From: an uncultured Bacteroidales bacterium
Lineage (GTDB): Bacteria > Bacteroidota > Bacteroidia > Bacteroidales > Paludibacteraceae
Direction of reading: 5' to 3'
Assembly (NCBI GenBank): GCA_900542355.1
Contig: UQNE01000002.1
Location: 124,001 to 188,000 of the forward strand
Length of the DNA: 64,000 nt
Positions within the stretch are counted from its first letter, which is position 1. Each line of letters begins with the position of its first letter. Positions 50,249 to 58,044 of this stretch are shown here, piece by piece. The notes below the pieces were generated by a model that was not told the origin of the DNA, did not search any database, and saw only the letters and a program-made list of their open reading frames with translations. A program made the position numbers and the translations under genes.

Positions 50249-52213
50249 ATGAAAGCAACAAAATATATAATCTATAGCGTTCTGGCACTGGCGTTGGTAG
50301 GTTGCGAGAAAGATTTCTTTGATACCGAATCGCCATCAGCAATGGATGTGTCTGTCTTCAAATCTACCGAGATGACTGCGCAGGCGGTAGGTGCTATCTA
50401 CGACACTTTCGGCGAGGACAAATCGTTCCGAAACCGTCTGTGTGGAGGCTATGTCGCTATCAATACCGACATCGAACACAGCAGCAAATCCGAGGACAAG
50501 GATTGGGCAGCCTATTGCACAAGCAAAGGTACCGGCGACCTCTCCACCTCGAATGGTAAGGACCCGTGGGCATACCTCAACTCGGCTATTGAGCGTTGCA
50601 ACGTAGTGGCAGAGGGTATTCGTACCTACTCCGATACCACCGATGCTACATTCCGCTATCTGCTCGGCGAGACGCTCACCCTGCGTGCGTTCTGCTATCT
50701 GGAGATGATTAAATTGTGGGGTGATGTCCCTGCTTGCTTCAAACCCTTTGATGGCAAGGATATCAACGACCTCTATGTGGACAAAACCGACCGCAATGTC
50801 ATCTATGAGCAACTGCGTCTCGACCTCAAAGAGGCGGCTGAACTGATGCCATGGTCGGAGGCTTGCCCCGGTACGGCGGCTAACTACACCGGGCGTCCGA
50901 GCAAAGCATTGGCCTACGGATTGTTGGCACGTATGGATATGATGTATGCCGGTTTGGCAATGCGCCCGAATACGTTCACCAAGGGTGGCACAAAAGATTG
51001 CTCCGTGCAATACAATGTGAAAGATGCCGACAAACGCAAAGAACTCTACCAAGAGGCGGTTTGGGCATGTGCGCAGGTCATCAAAAAAGAGGATAACAAA
51101 CTGGTAACCAAGGAGAACGGAGGATTTGAGAAAGTATGGCGCGACCTTTGTGCCGACAAAACCAACTACACCGAGTCGGAGTTTATCTGGGCTTTGCCTT
51201 TCCTCAATGGCGCACGTGGTCAAGTGCTTGCGCTCACGGGTCTGAAGATGTCGGAGCGTGTTCCCGGACACCTCATCAATACCAGGTCGTATGGCGATGG
51301 CAACAAAGAGAACACCAAGACCCAATCTATGATTGAGATTGTGCCTACATTCTATTTCCAATACGACAAAGCAGACCTGCGCCGCGATGTAACTATCTGC
51401 CCCTTTGCATGGGACTACGACAACGGTTCGGGCGTGAGCAGCGATGCCGGAGCATGCTTCCGCGAAACGCCTGCCAATGAGAAAAAACTCTATCAGAAGT
51501 TGGCTGACGCATCGTCTATGCACCTCGGCAAAATGCGTGTGGAGTGGATGGTGCGCACCTATTCAAGCAACGAAGACTGTGTAGATATGCCGGTTCTCCG
51601 CTATGCCGATATCCTGCTGATGTTCGCCGAGGCGGCCATCGGTTCCAAAGAGGGCAATGCGCCGTCCGACCTCTACGGTCTGAGTGCGCAAGAGCAATTC
51701 GACAAGATTCGCACCCGCGCAGGTCTGACATCGAAACCGCTTACTTTCGAGGCTATCGTGGACGAGCGTGCATTTGAGTTCTGCGGCGAGAACATCCGCA
51801 AATACGACCTCATGCGTTGGGGACTACTCAAAGAATCATTGGAAAATACAATGAGCGATTTGGCTGATTTGCGGGCAGGTACAGGCAAGTATGCAGGTCG
51901 TTGCGACTCGATTTATTTCACCTACAAGAAAGACAACTCCTTTGCTCAATCGGGCGATGCATATGTATTCGACAAGTTTGTCGGATTGAATTTAGGCGAC
52001 AGCCGTCCCGCTGATTTCGACAAGGCAAACGGTTGGGTGGCAAAGGCCTTTTATGTAAAGGCTTCCGACGACGCCACAACCGAGTATCTGGCTCCTGATA
52101 AATACTATCTCTACAAGGAAGGCACCAACATTGATATGCACCAATACTGGCCTATCTTCGATGTAAATATCAGTGCTTCCAATGGTACGCTTTGGAATGA
52201 CTACGAGTATTAA
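50249..52213 (+). CDS. SusD/RagB-family surface lipoprotein (pectin locus)
   Basis: Surface glycan-binding partner of the preceding SusC. Lipobox in YSVLALALVGCEKDFF (Cys19). The SusD N-terminal block (STEMTAQAVGAIYDTFG), helical YLLGETLTLRAFCYLEMIKL and the C-terminal RagB segments (DMPVLRYADILLMFAEAAIG; FEFCGENIRKYDLMRWGLLK) are present. At 654 residues it is longer than the 534-residue SusD of locus 1. The stop overlaps the start region of the pectate lyase gene, indicating coupling. Confidence 0.95.
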   Translation: MKATKYIIYSVLALALVGCEKDFFDTESPSAMDVSVFKSTEMTAQAVGAIYDTFGEDKSFRNRLCGGYVAINTDIEHSSKSEDKDWAAYCTSKGTGDLSTSNGKDPWAYLNSAIERCNVVAEGIRTYSDTTDATFRYLLGETLTLRAFCYLEMIKLWGDVPACFKPFDGKDINDLYVDKTDRNVIYEQLRLDLKEAAELMPWSEACPGTAANYTGRPSKALAYGLLARMDMMYAGLAMRPNTFTKGGTKDCSVQYNVKDADKRKELYQEAVWACAQVIKKEDNKLVTKENGGFEKVWRDLCADKTNYTESEFIWALPFLNGARGQVLALTGLKMSERVPGHLINTRSYGDGNKENTKTQSMIEIVPTFYFQYDKADLRRDVTICPFAWDYDNGSGVSSDAGACFRETPANEKKLYQKLADASSMHLGKMRVEWMVRTYSSNEDCVDMPVLRYADILLMFAEAAIGSKEGNAPSDLYGLSAQEQFDKIRTRAGLTSKPLTFEAIVDERAFEFCGENIRKYDLMRWGLLKESLENTMSDLADLRAGTGKYAGRCDSIYFTYKKDNSFAQSGDAYVFDKFVGLNLGDSRPADFDKANGWVAKAFYVKASDDATTEYLAPDKYYLYKEGTNIDMHQYWPIFDVNISASNGTLWNDYEY

Positions 52214-53612
52214 AAATATATATTTATGTGTGCTTTTCGCTCTTTTCTGCACGGCGTGCGGAGGGGGCGAAGAGCCTGTTATTACACCTGACCAAACGCT
52301 CGCTTTCCCGGGAGCAGAGGGGGGAGGCAAGTATGCCACCGGCGGGCGTGGAGGGGTAGTCCTCCATGTAACCAGCCTCTCCGATGACCCCAACGACGCA
52401 GGCTCGTTGCGTCATGCCGTCAATCTCGCGGGCACACGCACGGTGGTTTTCGATGTGTCGGGGACGATTCATCTCAAGAGCCAACTCAATATCGCCAACG
52501 GAGCACTCACCATTGCGGGACAGACTGCTCCGGGGGAGGGTATCTGCATAGCAGGCTATCCGGTGGAAATCAAATGTAGCAATGTGATTGTGCGCTTTGT
52601 CCGTTTTCGTATGGGAGACGAGAATAAGGTAGAGGGCGATGCGCTCACTATCCGCGGGCGCAAAAACATCATCATCGACCATTGCTCTTTCTCGTGGAGT
52701 ACCGACGAGTGTGTCAGTTGCTACGGAAATACCGATTTTACGCTCCAGTACTGTTTTATCACCGAGTCGCTCCGCAAATCGGTGCATGTAAAGGGCAACC
52801 ACGGATATGGCGGGATATGGGGCGGTACGAATGCTTCGTTCCACCACAACCTGTTGGCACACCACGACTCCCGCAACCCGCGTTTCGACCATTCGTATGT
52901 GGATAACAAGTGCTTCGGACCGCTCGATTACGTCAATAATGTGGTGTACAACTGGGGAGGGAACTCCTCCTATGGAGGCGAAGGTATCGACCAACCACGC
53001 CAAATTAATATGGTGAACAACTACTACAAACCAGGTCCTGCCACATCTAAGAAAACCAGACTGCTGGACCCGACTGTCTCCTGTCCTTCTTGCGAAAAGA
53101 AAGGCACGCTTATTCCGGGCAAGTTCTATCTCAGCGGGAACTATATGGTTGGTTCTGAGCAGGTTACAAAAGACAATTGGCTGGGTTCTACCGTCAAGTC
53201 AGACAGAGTCAAAGCCCTTACACGCTGGACGACCGGACTGACAACCCTCACCGCCGAACAGACAGCCGAAGAGGCTTTCGAGACGGTTCTGTCTAAGGCA
53301 GGTTGTTCCCTCCGCCGCGATGCTATCGACACACGTATCGCCAACGAAGTGCGCACCGGCACTGCCTCGTGCAAAGGCTCCAATGGCTCTACAGGCGGGC
53401 TGATTGATACTCCCGCTGATGCCGGCGGATACATCGAATATGTTTCTACCGAGGCACCTAAAGACACCGACCGCGACGGGATACCCGATGAATGGGAGGT
53501 GGCTCACGGTTTGAGTCCCAATCTCGCATCCGATGGCAAGGCCACTACGTTCCTCCCGCCTTACACCAATCTGGAGGTGTATCTCAATAGTTTGGTACAA
53601 GGTTTGTATTAG
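52197..53612 (+). CDS. Pectate lyase family 1 lipoprotein
   Basis: Right-handed beta-helix enzyme cleaving polygalacturonate by beta-elimination, attached as a lipoprotein (NIYLCVLFALFCTACGGGEE, lipobox CTAC). LAFPGAEGGGKYATGGRGG is the usual start of Bacteroidota PL1 enzymes. Calcium/catalytic helix turns follow: GDALTIRGRKNIIIDHCSFS and WSTDECVSCYGNTDFTLQYC, then HHNLLAHHDSRNPRFD with the catalytic arginine in the SRNPR motif. The C-terminal DTDRDGIPDEWEVAHGLSP is a calcium-binding type 3-like repeat. ATG 52197 was chosen over a GTG at 52173 because it directly precedes the signal peptide. It overlaps susD by 17 bp. Confidence 0.92.
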   Translation: MTTSIKNIYLCVLFALFCTACGGGEEPVITPDQTLAFPGAEGGGKYATGGRGGVVLHVTSLSDDPNDAGSLRHAVNLAGTRTVVFDVSGTIHLKSQLNIANGALTIAGQTAPGEGICIAGYPVEIKCSNVIVRFVRFRMGDENKVEGDALTIRGRKNIIIDHCSFSWSTDECVSCYGNTDFTLQYCFITESLRKSVHVKGNHGYGGIWGGTNASFHHNLLAHHDSRNPRFDHSYVDNKCFGPLDYVNNVVYNWGGNSSYGGEGIDQPRQINMVNNYYKPGPATSKKTRLLDPTVSCPSCEKKGTLIPGKFYLSGNYMVGSEQVTKDNWLGSTVKSDRVKALTRWTTGLTTLTAEQTAEEAFETVLSKAGCSLRRDAIDTRIANEVRTGTASCKGSNGSTGGLIDTPADAGGYIEYVSTEAPKDTDRDGIPDEWEVAHGLSPNLASDGKATTFLPPYTNLEVYLNSLVQGLY

Positions 53613-53684
53613 TTTTCATAACCGACTCTCGCTGCCGCCGTCGGGAAAAGGATACGGAGAAAGGTAGGGTAGGGGAGAAGGACA

Positions 53685-53746
53685 TCAACCAATATACACA
53701 ACCAACATTCACAAGCAACTAACATACACAACTAACATACACAACC
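53685..53746 (+). repeat. Imperfect ~13-bp AACATACACA repeats
   Basis: The PL1-GH28 spacer contains CAACCAATATACACA, CAACCAACATTCACA, AACTAACATACACA and ACTAACATACACA in succession. It is C/A-rich on the coding strand and unstructured, possibly a translation-enhancing leader. Confidence 0.55.
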
Positions 53747-53790
53747 GATAAACGGATTAACAAAAACACACTAATCAACCATACAATACA

Positions 53791-55302
53791 ATGAAACGAT
53801 TCTTCTTTACATTCGCCATAGCGTTAGCGGGGCTGACAATGCTCCGTGCGCAGTCGCCGTATGCACACTACTACGAGAATCTCCCCGTGGAGATGCAGCA
53901 AGTGCAACCGCTCGGATTTCGTGATATTGCTATCAATATCGCCAATATGGGTGCGGTGGCAGATGGTAAGACCAACAATGGCGAACTCATCAATAAAATC
54001 ATCAAGAAACTCTCCAAGCAGGGTGGCGGTACGGTGATTATCCCAGCCGGCACTTGGCTCACCGGTCCTATCCGTATGCAGAGCAATATCAACTTGCACT
54101 TAGAGGAGGGCGCAACACTGCTTTTCTCGACCGACAAAGAGTTGTATGTCCAAAAATCGGACTCGCTGCGCGACGGCTCTAAGAAATGCAACGCCTGCGT
54201 GTATGGCTCTAAGTTGGAGAATGTAGCCATTACGGGCAATGGTACGCTCGACGGTCAGGGACTCTATTGGCGACCAATCAAAGAGAAAAAAGTCAAAAAG
54301 TCGGCTGAGGATGCACATATCTGGGAAGAGGTGTTGGCTATGGGCGGTACGCTCCGTCCCGACGATAAGACCCACTCGATTTGGTATCCCTACAACCTCA
54401 ATAAGGAACTCGGTATCCCCAATATCGCTTCCGACCCGATTACCCAAGAGAAGATGCGCCCGCATTTGGTGAATATCACCGACTCGAAGAATGTGCTTAT
54501 CCAAGGCGTTACGCTGCTCAACTCGCCTAAGTTCCACCTCGTGCCGACGCGGGTGCAGAACTTGATTATCGACGGTATCACTATCCGTTGCCCGTGGTGG
54601 GCGCAAAACGGGGATGCGATGGACCCCGGAAACATTCAGACGGGACTGATTGTTAACTGCAATATCTCGTGCGGTGATGACGGTATCTGTATGAAAGGCG
54701 GTGTCGGTCAGAAAGGTGTGGACGCAGGTCCGCAGTCCGACATCTTGATAATGAACGATACGGTCTATCGTGCGCATGGCGGTTTTGTCATCGGTTCGGA
54801 GTTCTCGGGCGGTATGCAACGCATCGTGGTGCGCAACTGCTTGTTCGACGGTACGGATATAGGTTTCCGTTTCAAGTCTGCCCCCGGGCGTGGCGGATGG
54901 TGCAAAGACATCTATTGTGTGGACAATGTAGTGCGCAATATCCGCGAGGATGTCATACTTATCAGTTCGGGCTATGCCGACCGTGGTGCAGGCGTAAGTG
55001 CTACTGACAAGGACAAGAAAGACGCTTTCTTCCCCGATTGGTCGAATATCACTTTCCGCAATATATCGGGCGCAGTGGCAGAGAATGTGGTGAATGTAGA
55101 GGGCTTGAAGGGTATGCCCGTACACGACATCACCTTCGAGGGCATTACTATCTATGGCGTAACCGACACGGGTGTGAAGATGAAGTATGCCGAGAATATA
55201 ACCTTCGAGAACTGCACTTTCCGCACACGCAAAGGCTATGAGTTCGACCTCGATGATGTCAAGAATATCCGTTTCAACGGCAAAGACCCGCTGAACGAAT
55301 AG
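53791..55302 (+). CDS. Glycoside hydrolase family 28 (polygalacturonase-type)
   Basis: Secreted beta-helix hydrolase of pectic galacturonan, 503 residues. Signal peptide FFFTFAIALAGLTMLRAQ. Family 28 landmarks: the N-terminal GAVADGKTNNGELINKII; NGDAMD (about 272-277, corresponding to the NxD motif), CGDDGICMKGG (about 293-303) with the paired aspartates, AHGGFVIGSE (about 328-337) with the catalytic-loop histidine, and GFRFKSAPGRGG (R-x-K). All expected catalytic groups are present. Together with the PL1 lyase it covers hydrolytic and eliminative cleavage of homogalacturonan before import by the SusC/D pair. No terminator is obvious before the next promoter. Confidence 0.92.
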   Translation: MKRFFFTFAIALAGLTMLRAQSPYAHYYENLPVEMQQVQPLGFRDIAINIANMGAVADGKTNNGELINKIIKKLSKQGGGTVIIPAGTWLTGPIRMQSNINLHLEEGATLLFSTDKELYVQKSDSLRDGSKKCNACVYGSKLENVAITGNGTLDGQGLYWRPIKEKKVKKSAEDAHIWEEVLAMGGTLRPDDKTHSIWYPYNLNKELGIPNIASDPITQEKMRPHLVNITDSKNVLIQGVTLLNSPKFHLVPTRVQNLIIDGITIRCPWWAQNGDAMDPGNIQTGLIVNCNISCGDDGICMKGGVGQKGVDAGPQSDILIMNDTVYRAHGGFVIGSEFSGGMQRIVVRNCLFDGTDIGFRFKSAPGRGGWCKDIYCVDNVVRNIREDVILISSGYADRGAGVSATDKDKKDAFFPDWSNITFRNISGAVAENVVNVEGLKGMPVHDITFEGITIYGVTDTGVKMKYAENITFENCTFRTRKGYEFDLDDVKNIRFNGKDPLNE

Positions 55303-55339
55303 GGGACACTAAAAAATACACACTTTGTGTCAAATTATC

Positions 55340-55371
55340 TTTGCTTATGTGAGATATTTACACTACTTTTG
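55340..55371 (+). promoter_or_regulatory. Promoter of the small secreted protein gene
   Basis: TTTG (55340-55343), exact 20-base spacer, TACTTTTG (55364-55371), giving a leader of about 115 nt. A second -7-like TATCTTTG overlaps at 55336-55343. Confidence 0.75.
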
Positions 55372-55491
55372 CAGCGTCGTTTGAATGGTGGGGAGATACC
55401 GACCGTGGGGGAGGGAGATGCTTGTTATTAAAATGGCGCAACACCAAGAGAATAATTAACTACATAAACTAAACAATAAAAACAAAACATT

Positions 55492-56208
55492 ATGAAGAAA
55501 TTCTTCTTTTTCGCCGCTGCCCTCGTTGCAGCAGCAACCATCAACGCACAAACCTACGATTTGACTGCGATGGATATCGCCGAGAGTGATATTACCGTTA
55601 CCAACGGAACTATTACGAAAAATGACGCTAAAGCCTATTTTGAAGTAAAGAACACAGCAGGCGAAACCGTAGAAATGAGCATTAAGCAGTTGCCTAATGT
55701 TAAGTTTTCGTACAAAAACAGTGCTGTAAAAACCGCTTTCAAAGTATATTACAATGCAGAAGGCAAAAGCGGCAATGGCAAAATCCAAATGGATGGTAAC
55801 CAACGTGATGTAACTATCAATAATCTATCAATAGGTACTATTGTTACATTGACAGTTTGCTCAAAGGGTGATACCGGAGCACAATTTGCTAAGAGCGAAA
55901 AGGGGGATGCATTTATCGGATGTGCTGCTGTTGATCCCAGTGCAGTGGGTATAGGAACGGCTCTCCCCGGAAAAACAGCAGAAGCAGGCAATACCTATGA
56001 TATCAAGGTTCAAGCCGCTGCATCAACCATCACAATCCGTGAGACAGTAGGTGGTTATATCTTGAAATCGCTGACCATCGGTGGCGAAACCGCAATCGAC
56101 AACACTGCTGTAGAGGCAAAGGCTACCAAATATATGGAGAATGGTGCTCTCGTTATCGTTAAGAACGGCGTTAAATACAACGCACTCGGTGCAGTAATCG
56201 CTGAGTAA
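55492..56208 (+). CDS. Small secreted protein with a conserved C-terminal KNGxxYNxxG tail
   Basis: A 238-residue exported protein, signal peptide FFFFAAALVAAATINAQ. The mature domain is beta-rich (AKAYFEVKNTAGETVEMSIK, FKVYYNAEGKSGNGKIQMDG, SIGTIVTLTVCSKGDTGAQF), with no recognised enzyme motif; the layout suggests a beta-sandwich carbohydrate-binding-like module. The last 28 residues (ATKYMENGALVIVKNGVKYN then ALGAVIAE) follow a pattern that I recall at the ends of many secreted Bacteroidales proteins, a short relative of type IX secretion sorting domains. It has its own promoter and terminator directly after the pectin enzymes, so it may be an abundant accessory of that locus or independent. 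Confidence 0.7.
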   Translation: MKKFFFFAAALVAAATINAQTYDLTAMDIAESDITVTNGTITKNDAKAYFEVKNTAGETVEMSIKQLPNVKFSYKNSAVKTAFKVYYNAEGKSGNGKIQMDGNQRDVTINNLSIGTIVTLTVCSKGDTGAQFAKSEKGDAFIGCAAVDPSAVGIGTALPGKTAEAGNTYDIKVQAAASTITIRETVGGYILKSLTIGGETAIDNTAVEAKATKYMENGALVIVKNGVKYNALGAVIAE

Positions 56209-56254
56209 TTCCGGAAAGCAAGGTATTACAAGTTTTCTATTATATGTTGAGTGT

Positions 56255-56293
56255 GAACTCGCTTGGCCAATCCGCCAAGCGAGTTCCTTTTTT
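56255..56293 (+). terminator. Intrinsic terminator after the small secreted protein gene
   Basis: GAACTCGCTTGGC pairs with GCCAAGCGAGTTC over 13 bp, followed by a T run. Confidence 0.93.
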
Positions 56294-56440
56294 AGTATTG
56301 TTTCCTTTTTTATAGTGTCGAACTCCTTTTTCTAATATGAGGTTGGAATATACCTATATTGTATGGCTATGGTGTATGGTTTGTTGGGTGTAGAGGGTGC
56401 CGCTCGATAGGGTAGGTTGATCACTTAGATAGAGATATGT

Positions 56441-56552
56441 GCGAAAAACTGACAAAATGCTATTGCTCGGTGGCGTGCTTAGGTTTCGATTAGGTCTCGA
56501 CAAGGTTTCGACAAAAACGGCTCAACAACCGTTTTACAAAAAGGTAGCAAAA
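56441..56552. repeat. Family D element, reverse orientation (full length)
   Basis: Starts GCGAAAAACTGACAAAATG and contains GGTCTCGACAAGGTTTCGAC before ending TTTTACAAAAAGGTAGCAAA. In reverse complement it aligns end to end with 7951-8064. Confidence 0.75.
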
Positions 56553-56671
56553 CGGGGCATACAATAGAAATGTGGAATGGGGTGCTATGGGGATTTATTC
56601 TCCGATTTTGCCATGTTGGTATAGCAAAATGCACAAAAATATGCTATAAAACATATTTTTCTTGCCGATTA

Positions 56672-56703
56672 TTTGGTAGTATCAGAAATATGTAGTACTT
56701 TTG
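56672..56703 (+). promoter_or_regulatory. Promoter of the candidate small RNA
   Basis: TTTG (56672-56675), exact 20-base spacer, TACTTTTG (56696-56703). Confidence 0.75.
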
Positions 56704-56709
56704 CACTGT

Positions 56710-56780
56710 GTTTTTCATGGTATTAGATTTAAGGTTAAGTAAAAAGATTGGGTTGTCGTGATGACAATCCTCTTTTTTTT
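56710..56780 (+). ncRNA. Candidate small RNA (~70 nt) with own promoter and terminator
   Basis: The predicted transcription start lies at about 56709-56711. A 35-nt single-stranded stretch rich in U and A is followed by a hairpin: GGGTTGTC (56750-56757) pairs with GACAATCC (56763-56770; one G-U) around loop GTGAT, then an eight-T tract (56773-56780). No start codon with a reasonable ORF lies between promoter and terminator. Conservation and expression are unknown. Confidence 0.5.
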
Positions 56781-56870
56781 ATATACCAACGACCTCATAC
56801 GCAGAGTGAAGATAACCGGCAAGCGTGATGACAATCCCTTTTTTATATGCTAATGACTTTCTAAGCGAAA
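56757..56870 (+). repeat. Partial duplication of the small-RNA terminator and its flank
   Basis: CGTGATGACAATCC plus T tract plus TATATACCAACGACCTCATACG (56757-56806) recurs as CGTGATGACAATCC plus T tract plus TATATGCTAATGACTTTCTA (about 56826-56866). The second copy lacks the 5' arm of the hairpin. Confidence 0.6.
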
Positions 56871-56995
56871 AACATTAGTAGCCCCCTACAATTATCCATT
56901 AGTTGCTTGTTTCTACATAAGTATTCATTCTCTATTGTCTCTTATTTTTCCCGTATCTTTTATTTTGTCCCAAATGGAGAGAGTGCGGCGGTTGC

Positions 56996-57031
56996 GACCT
57001 CCCCCATCCCCTCCAAAGAAGGGGCTTTTTG
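56996..57031. repeat. Degenerate GC-rich palindrome (family C)
   Basis: GACCTCCCCCATCCCCTCC then AAAGAAGGGGCTTTTTG. It matches the left half of the family C consensus and decays on the right. Confidence 0.65.
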
Positions 57032-57247
57032 TTCCGAATAGAGAGAATGTAGAGAAGGCTGCTGCGCAGAGTTTTAGAATTGACACTCAAATAATTTGCT
57101 CAATAATGAATAAGCATTCTTGATTTTGATGCGGTTGTCCGGTCGAGGTGGCAGGTTGGAACGCGAATTGCTTTTTTGTATGGGGTAGTTTGTGGTGCGT
57201 CGGGGTGTATTGGGGTATGGCGTTAAGATAGTGTAAAAATGGCACTT

Positions 57248-57280
57248 GGAAACTCTGAAAGTAAAAAAGTTTCCGTTTTT
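57248..57280 (+). promoter_or_regulatory. Inverted repeat upstream of the sigma-54-type promoter
   Basis: GGAAACT (57248-57254) and AGTTTCC (57268-57274) are perfect 7-bp arms 13 nt apart, followed by GTTTTT. It may be a weak terminator or a regulator-binding site about 50-78 bp upstream of the predicted start. Confidence 0.4.
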
Positions 57281-57300
57281 ATAGCCCGATTATAGGATTA

Positions 57301-57316
57301 TGGCACGCTTATTGCA
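57301..57316 (+). promoter_or_regulatory. Consensus sigma-54 (-24/-12) promoter for the TetR-efflux operon
   Basis: TGGCACGCTTATTGCA matches TGGCACG-N4-TTGCA at every consensus position, with GG at 57302-57303 and GC at 57314-57315 in the required 12-bp phase. The predicted start is about 57326, some 70 nt before the TetR ATG. No housekeeping-type promoter with TTTG-N20-TAnnTTTG was found in this gap. Confidence 0.55.
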
Positions 57317-57394
57317 TAGAGTATAGCGCAACCGGCTCGGTAGGATTGATTAGTAAACCAAGCATGGTAAGCAGAAAGGTATTAGGTCTTATAA

Positions 57395-58018
57395 ATGAGT
57401 GATAATCGGAAAGATAGTATTGTACAATTTGCGGCAAAGAAAATGCGCGAAGTGGGTATTCGGTCGGTGAGCATAGACGATATATGCCGCGAATTGGGTA
57501 TCTCTAAAAAGACATTCTATGTTTATTTTGAGTCGAAAGACCGTTTGGTAGATGAGATGCTCTTGCTGCACGAGCAGAAATTGGAGCGCAAGATGTTGCG
57601 TGAGGTGGAAGGTAAGACCACGATGCAGATTTTGCAGGAGTGGGGTCCGATGGCACGCAGGAACGAGAAAGACATCGAGCAGACGCCGCCGATTGTGTAT
57701 GATTTGCAGAAGTACTATCCCGATTTATTCCGCCAACATAAAGAACATCTCTGCAAGGCAATGTACCGAAGTATGGTGCGCTTCATCAAGAAAGGACAAA
57801 CCGAAGGTATCTTCCGCAAGGAACTGAATCCCGAACTCACGGCGCACTTGTTCTCCTACGCACACTATTTTATGTTCGAGACGATACAGCAATACCCCAA
57901 GCGACGAGGTGAGATAGCCGACATCGGCAGACAAGGATTAGATATCCTGATACGAGGTGTGTTGCAACCCGGGGTGCAGTTCCCTGTATGCGACGGAGCA
58001 CAAAACAAGAAAAAATAA
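57395..58018 (+). CDS. TetR/AcrR-family transcriptional regulator
   Basis: A 207-residue one-component repressor. The N-terminal HTH is complete: IVQFAAKKMREVGIRSVSID followed by DICRELGISKKTFYVYFESKDRLVDEML (recognition helix KKTFYVYF). The C-terminal ligand domain is unclassified. It is the first gene of the operon with TolC, adaptor and RND pump genes, 26 bp before tolC, so it most likely autoregulates and controls the pump. The ATG at 57395 gives MSDNRKDSIVQFA, a usual start. The inverted repeat at 57248 and the segment around 57318-57335 are candidate operators. Confidence 0.93.
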   Translation: MSDNRKDSIVQFAAKKMREVGIRSVSIDDICRELGISKKTFYVYFESKDRLVDEMLLLHEQKLERKMLREVEGKTTMQILQEWGPMARRNEKDIEQTPPIVYDLQKYYPDLFRQHKEHLCKAMYRSMVRFIKKGQTEGIFRKELNPELTAHLFSYAHYFMFETIQQYPKRRGEIADIGRQGLDILIRGVLQPGVQFPVCDGAQNKKK

Positions 58019-58044
58019 TGGTAACAAAATAATTGGTATAAATA

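Larger units (their letters stand above)
56209..57394. other. Long intergenic region between the secreted protein gene and the TetR-efflux operon
   Basis: Nearly 1.2 kb without a supported ORF. In order: terminator, family D element, a promoter-terminator unit (candidate small RNA), a partial duplication of its 3' end, a degenerate family C palindrome, an inverted repeat and a sigma-54-type promoter. Confidence 0.7.

Noticed and set aside
3255..57031. CRISPR arrays among the repeated sequences
   Set aside because: Repeat units are short, lack unique 30-40-bp spacers, and no cas gene is present.
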